DNA of 64,000 nucleotides from Echinarachnius parma (GCA_037951105.1 JBAMJV010003290.1:248001-312000), one strand, 5' to 3'. Shown: positions 32,170-44,590, numbered from the stretch's first letter. Notes: generated by a model not told the origin, from the letters alone. Program-made: numbers and translations.

Positions 32170-32376
32170 CTCAACATTCTGGCCGAGCATGTTCTGCGCC
32201 TTGTCAAACGCCTCCTTGAAGCGGCGCGCGTCCTCCGCGTGCTTGAACTTGACGCACAGCTGCTCGTCTTTGGCCTCCTCCTCGGAGAAGTCGACCGCGA
32301 CCCACACCCACGACGTCTCGGACGACTGCATGGGCTTCAGCTCCATCTCCTTGGTGATCCAGTGGTTTGCACACAA
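32170..32376 (-). pseudogene. Copy C exon 10 (RBD1 C-terminal half), open
   Basis: 207 nt, [17 protein letters not shown] to GQNVE, sites intact. The next exon (11) is deleted. Confidence 0.7.
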
Positions 32377-32449
32377 CTGGGGAGGGGGATCAAAGGTCAA
32401 AGGTCAAATGCAATTCAGATTAACTTTAGAGGCAAGATTTCCAAACATG

Positions 32450-33135
32450 AAGACCTAGGATCTCTCCAAAGATTGCATGGGCTTCAGCTCCATCTCCTTG
32501 GTGATCCATTGGTTTGCACACAACTGGGGGGGGGGGGGGGGGGGGGGGGGAGGTCAAAGGTCAGAGATCAATATTTATATGAATAACGATTCAAATTTCC
32601 CCCTATGAATATGAGAAACAGTGGCAAAATTTAAACCCAGGATGTCTCAGACGACTGCATGGGCTTGAGCTTCATCTCCTTGGTGATCAAGTGGTTCGCA
32701 CAGAGCTGGAGGAGGTCAGAGATCAAATGTTAACGGTCAAATGTAATCAATATTTATTTTTCATGTTACAGGTAAAAATATAAGCACTGAGGCAATATTT
32801 CCAAAAAATTAAATCCTACGATCTCTCCCAAGACTGCATGGGCTTAAGCTCCATCTCCTTGGTGATCCAGTGATTCGCGCAGAGCTAATATTAAAGGAGA
32901 GGTCAAAGGTTAATTATGTAAATGAGGAACAGTGGCAAAATTAAAGCTCAGGACGTCTCAGATAACTGCATGGGTTTCAGCTCCATCACCTTGGTAATCC
33001 ATTGGCTTGCACACAACTGAGGGAGGTCAGAGGTCAGAATTAAAAGGTTTATGGTCAAGTTGCAAATTTCCAACAAAAAAATGTCTCACAATGTCTCAGA
33101 CAACTGCATAGGTTTCACTTTCTTCCTTGGATTTG
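32450..33135 (-). repeat. Exon 10 5'-edge fragment array, copy C
   Basis: Five units, one beside a run of 20 or more G (32526-32550). Confidence 0.78.
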
Positions 33136-33214
33136 GGTTAATAAAGGATAAATTGTTGTTAGAGAGAAGATCAAAAACCCAGATAAACGCCACGTCACTC
33201 ACCTTATAGACCAA

Positions 33215-33390
33215 GCATGGTACCGGGTCATACCATGAGACTTTAAAAATGGTACCTTCTGTCTTCTAGCCAGGCGCTAGGCAGTTATAGTATGGAGAAG
33301 GGAGATTTAATCACATGAGTTACCAGAGGACTGGCCCCCTTCTGTATCTTTCGCTACATTTGGGAGATGTGTGGCCTAGGGCTATTGAAT
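33215..33390 (+). mobile_element. SINE remnant in copy C, tRNA head deleted
   Basis: The sequence passes from CCAAGCATGG directly to TACCGGGTCATACC; A and B boxes are gone while the tail remains. Confidence 0.6.
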
Positions 33391-33449
33391 CGGAGATAGG
33401 CGCCGCCTTATGTGCCAAAATTGTGGCACGGGAAGGACTTTAAACTCAC

Positions 33450-33784
33450 CTTACAGATCTGATCCCTCCGCATCAGGACGCGAGCATTGCCCGTCCTGGG
33501 GTTCCGGTGAATCTTGATATCGCCCACGCCCCGTTCCTTCCACGCCTTGAGGTCGCTGGCGTAGCGGTAGAGCTTGGCACGATGACGGAACAACTCATCC
33601 TCGTCCTCCTCCCTGGTGCTGATGGTGCCGATGTCGGGCAGCGAGATGATGGGCTCGCAGTGGGGGTCGTATGCGTCGTCGTGGCCATGGTGGTCATCGC
33701 CGTCCTCGCAATCGTGGTGTGGCTTGCCGCCGGCGCCAAATATAGGGGCACCGGCATTGGCGAGATGGAATGGCTTGTCAGTTT
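33450..33784 (-). pseudogene. Copy C exon 9 (RBD1 N-terminal half), open
   Basis: 335 nt with sites intact. Cys substitutions (HHDCED, DPHCEP, DQICK) are not shared by R or L, suggesting relaxed constraint. Homology to R and L stops about 100 bp upstream, at the left TIR of the 33887 element. Confidence 0.7.
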
Positions 33785-33886
33785 CTGAAAGGAGGTTATC
33801 AATTTGAATCATTAACATCACCATACTTGTATTGATGAATACAAAAAGTACTATGTCTCGTAATTACGGATGACAAATAATTAAAA

Positions 33887-34601
33887 CTACCGTATTTACC
33901 GGCGTAATCACCGCATACTTTTTCCTCGAAAAAACCAAGCAAAGTTGGGGTGCGGCGCATACGCGGCGCACACGCGGCGATAGTCAAATTTTCACTCTTG
34001 ACTGACCTCAAAACAACACATTTCAGCAGGTGTGGGACTATTGGTTGTATTGCACTGTATTGTATTGGGTGATAAAACATTATTTAGCCAAATTGTCTAC
34101 GTTTACCCTGGCCTAGAATGGTTTCTCACCTTTTTTGCCGATATATATGGTTTTGGCAAAGACAGCAGAGCGCCGCATACGCGTGCTAAGGCGTGCTCGC
34201 GAGCTACGCGAATGACTCGATGTACAAACGTTTACGTACGTAAATATTTGTACATGTACATGTACATGCGTAAGCCAGCTGCGCTGACAATCTCGTTAGT
34301 GCTGGCAATCTCGTAATACATCATACATGTAGCGCTAGAGTTCTCATTCCTATTCAGGAAAACTATATTTTTGCTAGAAACTAAGGTAATTCTGAATATT
34401 TTGTAACTATATTTTCGTAAATATTGTTAAAGAAATATATCAAGATGAGGAGAAAAATTTGGAAAACCATTAAATTCCCGATTTTTTTGTCGCCAGTTTT
34501 CCTTGCGCACTTTTCTCCCACTTTTTTTTTTCAATTTCAATGCTCAAAGTCTGCATGCGGCGTTTACGCGGATGCGGCGATTACGCCGGTAAATACGGTA
34601 G
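33887..34601. mobile_element. 715-bp element with 30-bp TIRs
   Basis: Left CTACCGTATTTACCGGCGTA and right complement; the arms match at 29 of 30 positions. The interior is rich in GCGGCG/CGCATACGC words. RanBP2 copy C homology ends at its left TIR. Confidence 0.7.
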
Positions 34602-34689
34602 ATGGATCTTCGACTGTGCGCATTCGAAAATTATGCCTCCGCTATCACGCAATTTTTATATCAAGCCAAAATTAAAATGCACTGAATGA

Positions 34690-35850
34690 ATAAACTCAAT
34701 TTTGATGGTAATTCATCAACCAGATCTTGAGATATCACAATTACAAGCTATTTTGGCATACATGTATAATGAGTCCTGTGACCTTGACCTCATGACCCCA
34801 AGATTGTAGTACTACATTGGCTCAATAAGATACATTCACGTACCAAGTGTGATTGAAATCTGACATTAATTTCTAGAGTTTTTACAACCCAGGACGAAAT
34901 TCCAGTTAAAATTTTAATTGGTACCCATTGAATTCAATGGGTACCCATTAAATCCAATGGGTACCCATTGAAATTCTAATGGGTACCCATTGAAACTGAA
35001 TTCAATTGGTACCCATTGGCATGGGTTTCAATGGGTACCCATTGATTTCAATTGGTAAGCGTTCCATTTTCCATATACTTCGATTACCAATTGATTTCAA
35101 TTGGTACCAATTGATTTCAATTGGTACCAATTGATTTCAATTGGTAATTTTTAATTGGTAATTTTCAATTGGTAATTCTGATTACCAATTGAATTCAATT
35201 GGTAATATAAGTCAATGGGAATTTCACCCTGGGAATTACAAGCTATTTTGCATAGATCTTTGAATTATGTGGCTGATCAGTCCCCTAAGATACATTCATG
35301 TACCAAGTTTGATTGAAATCTAACATTCAGTTCTTGAGAATTTGCCATTACAAGCTATTTTAGCATGTATTTATAGAGTCCTATTTTATGACCTTGACCT
35401 TTGACCTCATGACCCCAAAATAGTATGGCTTCATTGGCTCCCTAAAGAACAATCAGGTATATACCCAAGTTTGATTGAAATCTGACATTCAGTTCTTAAG
35501 ATTGTGCCATTACAAGCTATTTTTGCATGTATTTATTGAGTCCTGTGACCTTGACCTTTAATCTCATGACCCCCAAATTGTACGGCTTCATTTGCTCTCT
35601 AAGATAAACTCGCATACCAATTTTGATAGAAATTTGACATTCGGTTCTTGAGATTTTGCCATTACAAGCTATTTTTGCATACAGATATTGCGCCCTGTGA
35701 CCTTGACCTTTGACCCCATGACCCCCAGATCATTGTCACCCCAATATGTACACTCATACCAAGTTTGAAATTGATCTGTCAACTGGTTCTTGAGATATCG
35801 TGAAAACGACAACCCAAAAACATGCCTCCGGCCACTTTGTTGGGAGAGGC
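34690..35850. repeat. TGACCTTGACCT repeat block beside the TRIM-like gene
   Basis: Four to five diverged modules, each with GCCATTACAAGCTATTTTGC, then TGTGACCTTGACCTTTGACC, CATGACCCC, ACCAAGTTTGA and TTCTTGAGAT, ending in an AAACATGCCTCCGGCCACTT terminus. The same family is at 50040-50745. Confidence 0.75.
34888..35235. mobile_element. Palindrome-array element with TTACAA target duplication
   Basis: CCCAGGACGAAATTCC at the left and GGGAATTTCACCCTGGG at the right as imperfect inverted ends, flanked both sides by TTACAA. The body is repeated self-complementary words (TGGGTACCCA, ATTGGTACCAAT). Confidence 0.6.
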
Positions 35851-35885
35851 ATCAAAATGTTATCTTCTTTTGAATTGAATGTTAT

Positions 35886-36973
35886 TTAGAAGAAAATAAA
35901 TCTATTGCTTTTTCTTTTCTTCTTGCCTTTCTTGCCCTCTTGTCGAGAGTAGTCAACGTGAGAAATGTCTTCTTGTTCTGGTATATCTTGGTTGTCTTCT
36001 TCTTCAAAATCACTCGCTAACAATGTTTTCACGTCATCTGATTCCAGATGATTGCCAATAAACCCGATGTCCCTATACAGGCTGTCCGATGGAATGGGTG
36101 GCTTCTCGAAGTAGAGCGCCCTCACCATCTTCAGGTCACTTTCTGCATCGGTCATGTCTGGAACATCGTGCAACATGATTTTCTCCAACTCTTTGGACCA
36201 GTCCTTGAAGAACCTGACCACATCCTTGTCTGCCCAGGTCTCCATCTTGCCTTTTGCCAGCATGTGGCACTGCTTCACGTTAGATGTGTAATCTTTCTCG
36301 GTCAGCAAAAGATTTTCCATGCGATCGCAGAAGAACTGTTTAGACTTGGTGACATGACCGAGGAGTCTGTCCCTGGACTGGTTGATTTGCTCAAGGCGTA
36401 TGTCGTACTCCTGCAAGATGTCTCTCTCAACCAGGTCCATGGCCTGCGACCCGACCTGTTTGATGTCAGCGATAGCGTCCTCGTAAACGACATGCTGAGC
36501 GGACCAGACGTCGGCCTTCTCAAGCAAGCCCTGGACCCGTTCTTTGATAATGTCGCACATCTCCGTGATCTTCTTCGGTCGCGTCCCGTGGTCAAAATGG
36601 TCAGAAATGACGCAGTGGCAGCACACGACAATCTCACAGTTCTCGCAGTAGTAGTCTTCCTCGTTCCCAGGATGAATATTGCAGGTCTGCTCTTCATCCT
36701 TACCACTATCGGCCATGACCCGAACAATGTTATTCACGATCAAGTTTTGCTTCAGAGCTCTGCTAGGCCCACCTCGAATTGAGACATTCTGTCGGCAGAA
36801 TGGACACTCAATTTGCTGTAGACCAAACAGTCCTGATTTTGAATCTATCACAGCACTGATGCACTTTTGGCAAGCCCACACTCAAGCATTCTTGAGTCTT
36901 CCAAAATTCCATAACAAATGGGACATTTCAGATGCTCCTCCACCAAAGATTTATCAATTTTGTCCGCCATCAT
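35886..36973 (-). pseudogene. TRIM-like RING/B-box/coiled-coil gene with frameshift in the RING
   Basis: Single-exon gene. From ATG at 36973/36970 the frame reads ADKIDKSLVEEHLKCPICYG and EDSRMLEC, then is lost. A second frame takes up ACQKCISAV and runs open through ECPFCRQNV, a B-box (CNIHPGNEEDYYCENCE, CCHCVISDHFDHGT), a helical coiled-coil region and a Lys-rich end (GKKGKKKRKSNRFIFF). About four bases are missing at 36875-36880 where the RING needs Cys-Gly-His, so the His ligand is lost. RBCC proteins are usually ubiquitin ligases. It interrupts RanBP2 copy C and is unrelated to it. Sequencing error or a real pseudogene are both possible. Confidence 0.65.
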
Positions 36974-38218
36974 TTTATCAGAATTCCTCATACACTGCAC
37001 TTGTTTAACCAGAAACTGGTTCAAATAATACTGTAGTTATTGAAATGTATCCAGAGAAATTATGCATCCACACTCTCTTTTGCACACATGTGTTGGATCG
37101 TTTTATAAACTAAGCATGCATAATGAGTACATTCTATAGAACGTATCTGGACTTTGACACCGGAATTCCCCAGTTCACAGGAAGGATTCAAAGGATTATG
37201 AACCCTTTGGCTACAAAAAAAAGGATACTGATTGGGCTAAGTAAGCAAAAACGTTTGTTTTCTTACTCCCTAACCATGCTTATCTGGTTCGACACTAGCT
37301 AGCACTTGCCCTGTTGTCCATCTAAGCGACTGAAACTATGATCTTATCATCAAAACCTGATAATAAATGACTAAGCATGCTCCAATGAAGATATAAATCT
37401 GAAATAATACGTTAAGAGTAAATTTTGATGCAAAAAATGTGTTTACCTAATATTAGCCTATTGTTTGTGGGGAATTCCCAGTTGGTGAGGTTTCGTATAT
37501 ACTTGGACTATGAAATAAATATCATAGCATGTACATGTACAGTTGAAGTAATTTCGCTTTTGTACTGTACCCATTCAATTTGTGCTAGTAGAGGTCAAAG
37601 GATTTTCAGTAAAAAAAATACTGATTTAAAGAGATAGTTGAGCTTTGCTATAGAGAGTACAGTTTTGGTTTAAACTGAATTTTAGTAACCAAAACCTGCA
37701 CCATTACATTACTTTACAAACTAATAGTTATAACTCCACCATGCTCGGAAGATAAACAAATTACAAAGCGACTAAGTAAAAAGTCTGTTATCATTAAAAA
37801 AGGGTCGTTAAAACACAAGAGACCTCTTTCTTAAACCGCATTGATTTCAATCCTTTTTTTTTTAAAGGTGTGCATGTGATGTTTTGTTAAAATAATGATG
37901 AAATAGAGAGATCATTAACAACTATTTACAAACTTCTTTTGTAAATTTTTGAAAAGAGTAAGCATTTTTTAAAATTCAACGGCTGGTTCAGAATTATCGA
38001 ACTGTTGTGGGGTCCCACAATAATTACAAATGATTTTATTTATGGATATCAGCCATTTCTGAACCGATTTTGATCAAATAAAGTTTATTCTGTCATTAAA
38101 ATTGTATGTTCTTTCAAATTTGACACTCGGTTTTTCATTATCTCACAACAAAATTATTTCTTGAAGAGCCCTCTATACCAAAACTGAACTATCCCTTTTA
38201 AGTTAGTTACATGTATGT
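36974..38218. other. Single-copy spacer upstream of the TRIM-like gene
   Basis: AT-rich, no ORF or repeat I recognise. It would contain any promoter of the TRIM-like gene; the right segmental duplication begins at its end. Confidence 0.5.
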
Positions 38219-38584
38219 ACTGAGTAAACTTTTCTGTATACATTTCAAACTAGGCCTATCATATAATATGTGGACATGATTGTTATCTGCGTAACACCAA
38301 ATTCGTCAAGGTGAAATATTTTTGTTTATTTTTGCTATTCTAAGCACAAATCAAATCTACAATTAAAACTATAAATTAGAAATTCAGGGGGGGGGGGGGG
38401 GGGGGGGCTATAGAGCTCAATTGTAAAAATGACATTTTAAAATAAGAATAACTGCCAGTGAATCCCTTCTTCCCAAAGCCATTGGCCAATTTGGAGATTT
38501 CCTCTTTTAACAGTGTATATATTGTACCATTTATAAGATCAATAAATAATAAATTAATGAAATATATATATTTGTTTACATTAC

Positions 38585-38662
38585 CAGGTGGATTTGCAGC
38601 AAGACCATCAAAGGACTGTGAGCTACTAGCCAGAGCGCCGAAGCCAGTCGCAGCAGCGGGTT
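38585..38662 (-). pseudogene. Copy C exon 7, long form
   Basis: 78-nt phase 1-1 exon with [19 protein letters not shown] and GLAANPPG; three codons longer than in R and L. Confidence 0.65.
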
Positions 38663-39067
38663 CTGAAATGCAGAGATTACAAAAATAGATCACAATTGAG
38701 TTCAAAACAAATATTCAATCATATAAATTGATCTGCGTCCAACTCGGTCTGTTGCCAGATGTCGGTTGCAAAATGTCCCACTTACAGAAATAAGTCGTTC
38801 AAGTTCATTACAATGGTAACTATTCAATCACAACTTTAAGTCCCCATTTGATTTTGCATTTTATCTCCCCCCCCCCCCCCCAAAAAAAAAAAAAGGAACT
38901 TCAAAATGAAAAGGGGAACAATATTTAAGTCAATAATTGAAAATCAAAATCATATTTATAATTTAAACTAAATCATGTTTAAACAGTTCTTTAGCAAACC
39001 CTCTGAAGTTCAATTCTGATTAAAGTCACCTCTGAATTGTATAATAATATTTAGTTTTTAAAATCAC

Positions 39068-39141
39068 CTGATGGTTTTGCTGCCGGACTGCCAAATGACA
39101 ATGAACTACCAGCAGAGGATACACAGCTGGTGCTGCAGATT
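39068..39141 (-). pseudogene. Copy C exon 6, frameshifted
   Basis: 74 nt against 78 in the other copies: four bases are missing within the GGATCCAAACACAG stretch, shifting frame after ESAAPAV. The equivalent in C' (2857-2934) is intact, so the deletion is private to this copy. Confidence 0.7.
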
Positions 39142-39457
39142 CTGAAAAATGTAAATCCAAACACAGGGGAAACCGACTAGAAATAATGAATATTGCATCA
39201 TCATTGTCATCGTCGCCATCATCATCATCATCATCATCATTTTCCAAATCAAAGTCATTATCATCATATTATTACATCATCATCATTTTCCAAATCAAAG
39301 TCATCATCCTCATCATCATCATCATCATCATTTTCCAAATCAAAGTCATCATCATCATCATCATCATTATCATCATTACCACCACAACCATCAACACCAC
39401 CACCATCAACATTATCATTATCATCGCCAAAATAGTATTGATTCATTTCATGGTTAC

Positions 39458-39673
39458 CTTTTGGCCTCACAGCAGGTACAGACGCAATCTTATCCGGTGC
39501 GCCATCCTTTTTGTAGAGGGAGTCGATATCCAGATCCTCGACACAGCCCCTGCATCCACGGCAGGGCGGGGCGCTCTCGTAGAGGTAGAACCCAGGGGGG
39601 AGGAGCAGCTTATTGGCTTTAGCCACCAGCTCTGGGGGAGGCAGCGTCATGGCAACGAAGATAACATCATCAT
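39458..39673 (-). pseudogene. Copy C exon 5 (IR-like), open
   Basis: 216 nt with intact frame and splice signals; [34 protein letters not shown]. No exon 3 or 4 lies upstream before the copy R terminal exon, so it has no obvious splice partner on that side. Homology to R upstream of it ends near 39900. Confidence 0.65.
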
Positions 39674-39899
39674 CTGGAAGGAGAGATGGAAAGGAGAGGG
39701 AGTTGAGATTAACTGTCCTGTGGGTGGGTGTTGCATAAAGAGTTGCGTTTAATACACAAGTCCAAAAGATCGAATGAAACAATTCAAGTATTCATATCTA
39801 TTGAAAAGTTTGATGGCTTCTAACTTTAAATAATAAACCAAGGATACATTTCCACCTTGTTGGACTGATAAACTGATCCTTGAATCTTGAAAAGGAAAA

Positions 39900-42800
39900 T
39901 ATATATATGTTAAAAACCGAACATCAATTTAACGCCTTGAATCACCTTGTAGTCGTAGCAGTTTATATTTTGTGAATTATTACTAGAATTGTGAATCAAT
40001 GAATGATGCCTTACTGTCCTTTTTTCTTCGCGTCAACTTATATTTAATCACAAAAGAAGCATAATTACCATTATTATTATTATTGTCGCTATTTTTGTGG
40101 ATCTTTTACTTTCTTGATTTTTTTGCGATGCGATTTAAAGAGGTATACCATTATTTTTTTCTTGGTACGTAGACTAGTAATTTTTTAGTTGATTGTATCG
40201 TGTATCTTATATATTAGCTGAACGAGAACTAATTAAAGCTGCGTGTATGTGGAACTTGCTTTAAAAACGTGATTTGAGAAGAAAAGATCACATGTATTGA
40301 AAGGAAGAAAAACTTTAAAAATTGAAAAGTGGTTTACTTCAATGTGATCGAAATAAATGTGCTCATTTCTTTTCCGTGCCAAACCGTAACAAAAAATTGA
40401 AACAATATACCAATATATCTTAGTCTATCCTATAGTATGATACTGAGAATAAAAATATCGTCGAATGGCGCTTACATAGCCAATGATTTGTTTTGATGCG
40501 TACAATTTGTCGTCTCCATGGAGATAGTGTGTGGAGGGGAGCATGTGTCAAGTATGAGAGCTTCCAAATGATGAAGCGGTGTGTTTGTGTTGAAAATTGT
40601 AAGAGAAATTAAGTGTATAATACCTGTCACATTTAGTAGTAATGTATATTTCCTCTTGGGTATCACTAATAATGGAAATAATGATCAACTGATTTGACTG
40701 ACCACTGGCGACTGCCACGTTTTCCAACGGTACTGCCTGAAACGTCATCCGAATGTGCACAAACAAAAGTGATTATGTAACCGGCGTTGTTGAATCTGCT
40801 GCTATGTCTGTGGTTACGTAACCCTCTTTTGTTAGTGCAAGGTCAGATGAGGTTTCATATGGTACATAATGGTACCATAACATTGAATATTTCCATTATT
40901 AGTGATACCCATGAGGAAATATGACTAGAAGTGAAAGGAATAATGAACTTAACAGTAAAGGCGAAGTCTCTGAGACGTCTCCGCGACGTATCCATGGGAG
41001 CAGGAACAAACTGTACCAAATGATAAATAACTCAGTCACGTGGTCTCTAAAGTGGGTCAAGCAACGTCAAGTAGTGTCGCGGAGACGTCTCCACAACGTC
41101 TCCTCTCAGTCACCTTGGTCTCCAGTAGGTCGCGGCGACGTCTCCCCATTCGCGGGCAAAATTAGTCTCCGCGACTGATGGAGACGTCTCCGAGACCTGC
41201 TGGAGACTGAAAAAGTCTCCAAAAAAATTGAACATGTTTGATTTTCCCGCGACTCCCCGGAGACCCGGCTAGTCTCCAGGAGACGTCGCGGCGACGTCGC
41301 GGAGACGTCTCCGCGGAGACTGAGTCGTCAACTGGTCGCCAACTAGTCTCCAGCCCGGTGAGATACCACCTTAAGCAAAAAATGCCAGCATTTCTTAGTC
41401 CTACCAAGCATCTAAATGCTGGCTTTTTAGGCCCCGTTGCAGAAAGATGCAATCAATTGTAAAGTTGCAATTAAATTGCAAGTGAGGTGATGTGACTATT
41501 AAAATGCACTGTTAAATCTGATTGGTTCAAATATGTTCTGACTTGCAATTAATTGAAACTCAACTATTGATTGCAACGGGGCCCTTGTCATATATTTCCT
41601 CTCGGGTATCACTGATAATTGATAATGATTTTGGGGACCACTCTTCTCTGCTCTTACTGCCCACCGGAGGCGGCTATGTTTTGAAACTATAGAATCAACA
41701 ACCACTGATACAGCAGCAGAGGCAACAAAAGTGGTTACCTGCTTTTACAGGGTTCACACAGGGCCTGGAAAACCTGGAAAGTCCTGGAATTTGGTTGTGT
41801 TTATGTTTTCCAGGCCTTGAAAATTGTCAAATGATCTTGTGTCATGAAAGCACCGATTTTGGTATGAAAAGTAATGAAAGACATCAAAGAACCTAATTTA
41901 CATACTGTGGTGGAAAGTCATTAAATTTGACTTGAAAATAAGCGTATGAACCTGTTTTTTTTCATATGATGCAACATCATTTGAACGGTGCCATTCTGAA
42001 CTTTCCTAACATAGCAGCCTCCATGGACAGCCAATCAGAGACCCCATATTCAAATTTTTTTTCCCCAGGCAACAAACTTCAAGTAAACAGCAACCAGGGG
42101 TTTTTTTTTCTTTCAGCTCAATCCTTTATTATACAAATTTTCGAAACAAATACACATTTACGGAGTCTAAAAGAAAAAATAATAAAGGCAATATATAACA
42201 ACAACAAAACAGAAAATAACATATCTTGATTGAAATCATTGTACATTTGATGTCACTATTGAAACAAAACAAAACAAAATATATAACCAAACTTTTGAAT
42301 ACTGGGTACTTAAAATGTGCAAGACAAGACAAAATGGGGTTGTAAACATCAAAAGGCATTAGATTAAAATTTCTTCCCACATAAAACAAACAAAAACATA
42401 TGCTCCTTTTTTTTCTTAAAGATTATTTTGAATCTTTTATCAGTCCAATAGATTCCTATAATTTTGAGAAGAAAAAAACAGGGATGTCGGTGAACTGTAC
42501 GTAGAGGGCCTGAAAACAGAGTCATGTTAATTGATTTGTAAGGAAAATGATTAGGGTGAGTCTGAACTTCTAGGTGACCAAGGCCCAGGGGCTCCATTAC
42601 GGACCACCAACATTTACCATGGTAATTAGCATCATTGGCTCTAACTCATCGATGTCAATATGCTAGAATAACACACAAATCAACATAAACGTACGTAGCA
42701 GAGCACACATACAGCCCTTACTTATCCAACCATAAAGGATTACACAAGAATATCTAGAGATCAGTTGAACTAGGGCTGGTCCTGAGACATGATCGTGCTC

Positions 42801-44338
42801 TTGGCCACATGGCCTGACTTCAGACTTATGCCTGAAAACTGACATTCCTGTACAAGTACATTTGTACATGTATTGATAAATACATCGGGAGAAAAAAGAC
42901 AAATGTACAGTTTCCCTTCAAAATAGATCACAGTGGAACATAAGGTACAATGTAATTCTGCTGGTCCCAGCCCCTTTTATATTCTTTTGAGGTTTTTTTG
43001 ACCCTAATAACAAGGTGATTGCCATGGTCCCAAGGATCTCATTATAAGGAAGTTCCACTGTACAAACAAACAAATTATAAAACATGATTAACAAAAAGGA
43101 AAACATTTAATAAGCTGCATCGTTCTTGAAAAAAAAAACATAGTTGTTTTAAAAACAAACATTAATATGCCACATAATTTTGAATAACTACAAAAAATGT
43201 TTAGGTCATGATATCAAAATGAAGATTTAATTGCCTGTTTAGTAATACCTCAAACGTGCATGATTCAACAAAATTCAACAAAATTATTCAACAAATGTAG
43301 GAGACGCATGATATCAATATTTCATTTTTAATTCAATCGACATGTCCAGGTCTGAAGGGCTCAATTCTTTAAGAACAAAACGGAAAAGTTATTTGATTTA
43401 TTAAGAAGTTAATTTGATATTGATATTTCATGAGGTTAACTCTTATCAAACGTTAAAAATTAGTTTTTTTTAATAGAATGCCTTCAATTCATAATTCTAG
43501 ATGTTTATCTTTCCTCTTTTCCAATTAATGCTTCTACAAATACATGTATATGTGTATAAATGCAATAACATACTATTTGTGCCAATTTCATTTAAATATT
43601 GACATTCATTTACATATCTAGGAAACGTAAGTATGAAACACTTTTTATGATTCCTCTCTCTCCACTTTATCCACTTGTTTTTAGGAGATATATTTATGAC
43701 TTCAATTTGCCGGCTCTTATTGGTAACATTCATTTTAATTTCCCTTTTTTGACCAGTTACCACTAGATTTTGCAATTTCCTTAATAGAGAGAATACAGGA
43801 CCCACATGGTTCCTGCAGGCAAATAGGTTCATGAAGTAAAAACTTGATTGTGACGAGCCAAAGTTCATCAAGCATATACGTATTTCTTCTAATTCAATCT
43901 GAATATATTCATTATTTCTTCTCTAAAAAAAAAGACAAAAATGTGTTCTGGCAAAACATAATCTAGAAAATATATCATAAAACAAGGTTTTCTCTTGCTA
44001 CGTTTTCTCCTCAATATTCATGTATTTCTTTATATTTCCTTCTTTAATCTGAATGCATTCATTATTTATTCTTTAAAGAATAATTCAAAATATTTCATGG
44101 CAAAACATATCTAGAAAACATATTTGAATGACATCAATTACAAAACCACCTTGCTCTTACAAAGTTTTCTCCTCAATATTCATGTATTTCGTTAATTTCC
44201 TTCTTCAATCTGAATGCATTCATTGTATATTCTAACAGAATAATAACAAATCAATCGTTGCGAAACATATCTAGAAAACATATTTGAATGACATCAATAA
44301 CAAAACAAGTCTTCCTCTTACTACAGTAGGATTTCTTC
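39900..44338. other. 3' flank of RanBP2-R
   Basis: Holds GTCTC segment copy 3 and decayed MITEs; otherwise AT-rich non-coding sequence matching 3800-8011 in the left duplication. Confidence 0.6.
40390..41846. repeat. GTCTC-rich 1.45-kb segment, copy 3
   Basis: Right-duplication partner of copy 2, with a rearranged run of GACGTCGCGG units near 41280-41325. Confidence 0.75.
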
Positions 44339-44558
44339 TCAGTATTCATGTATTTTATCAATTTCCGGGTCGTCGTTTTCATCAACGTTTGAGGAAGTGG
44401 AAGCGGTTTCGGAAGTCGGGGTCGAAGCTCCCGACTTTTCGCTTCCATTAACTCCCGTGAATGATGAGATCGGATTACCAGCATCGTCGACGGCGCGTTG
44501 GTTTCCATCTTCCTCCTCCCCCTCCTCCTCCTCAAACTCGTAATCTTCATCGTCTTCC

Positions 44559-44590
<32 letters not shown>

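Larger units (their letters stand above)
25145..33886. repeat. Third partial RanBP2 block (copy C exons 9-15)
   Basis: Homologous to about 14200-20510 in L and 51100-57910 in R, but with private insertions (25682, about 29795, 31087) and a deletion around 30450. It ends sharply at the TIR element beginning at 33887. Confidence 0.8.
25175..39673 (-). pseudogene. Partial, decayed RanBP2-like copy C
   Basis: Minus-strand exons in gene order: 5 (39458-39673), 6 (39068-39141), 7 (38585-38662), then a gap holding a TRIM-like gene, 9 (33450-33784), 10 (32170-32376), a truncated 12 (30388 to about 30450), 13 (26829-29756), 14 (25943-26258) and a fragment of 15. Exon 6 has a 4-nt deletion, exon 8 and exon 11 are missing, exon 12 has lost its acceptor, exon 15 runs into a stop, and exons 16-21 are absent. 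It cannot encode a normal RanBP2, though exon 13 is fully open with 12 fingers. Confidence 0.75.

Noticed and set aside
36048..36782. 244-codon plus-strand frame
   Set aside because: Antisense to the TRIM-like coding sequence, which shows clear B-box ligands on the minus strand.
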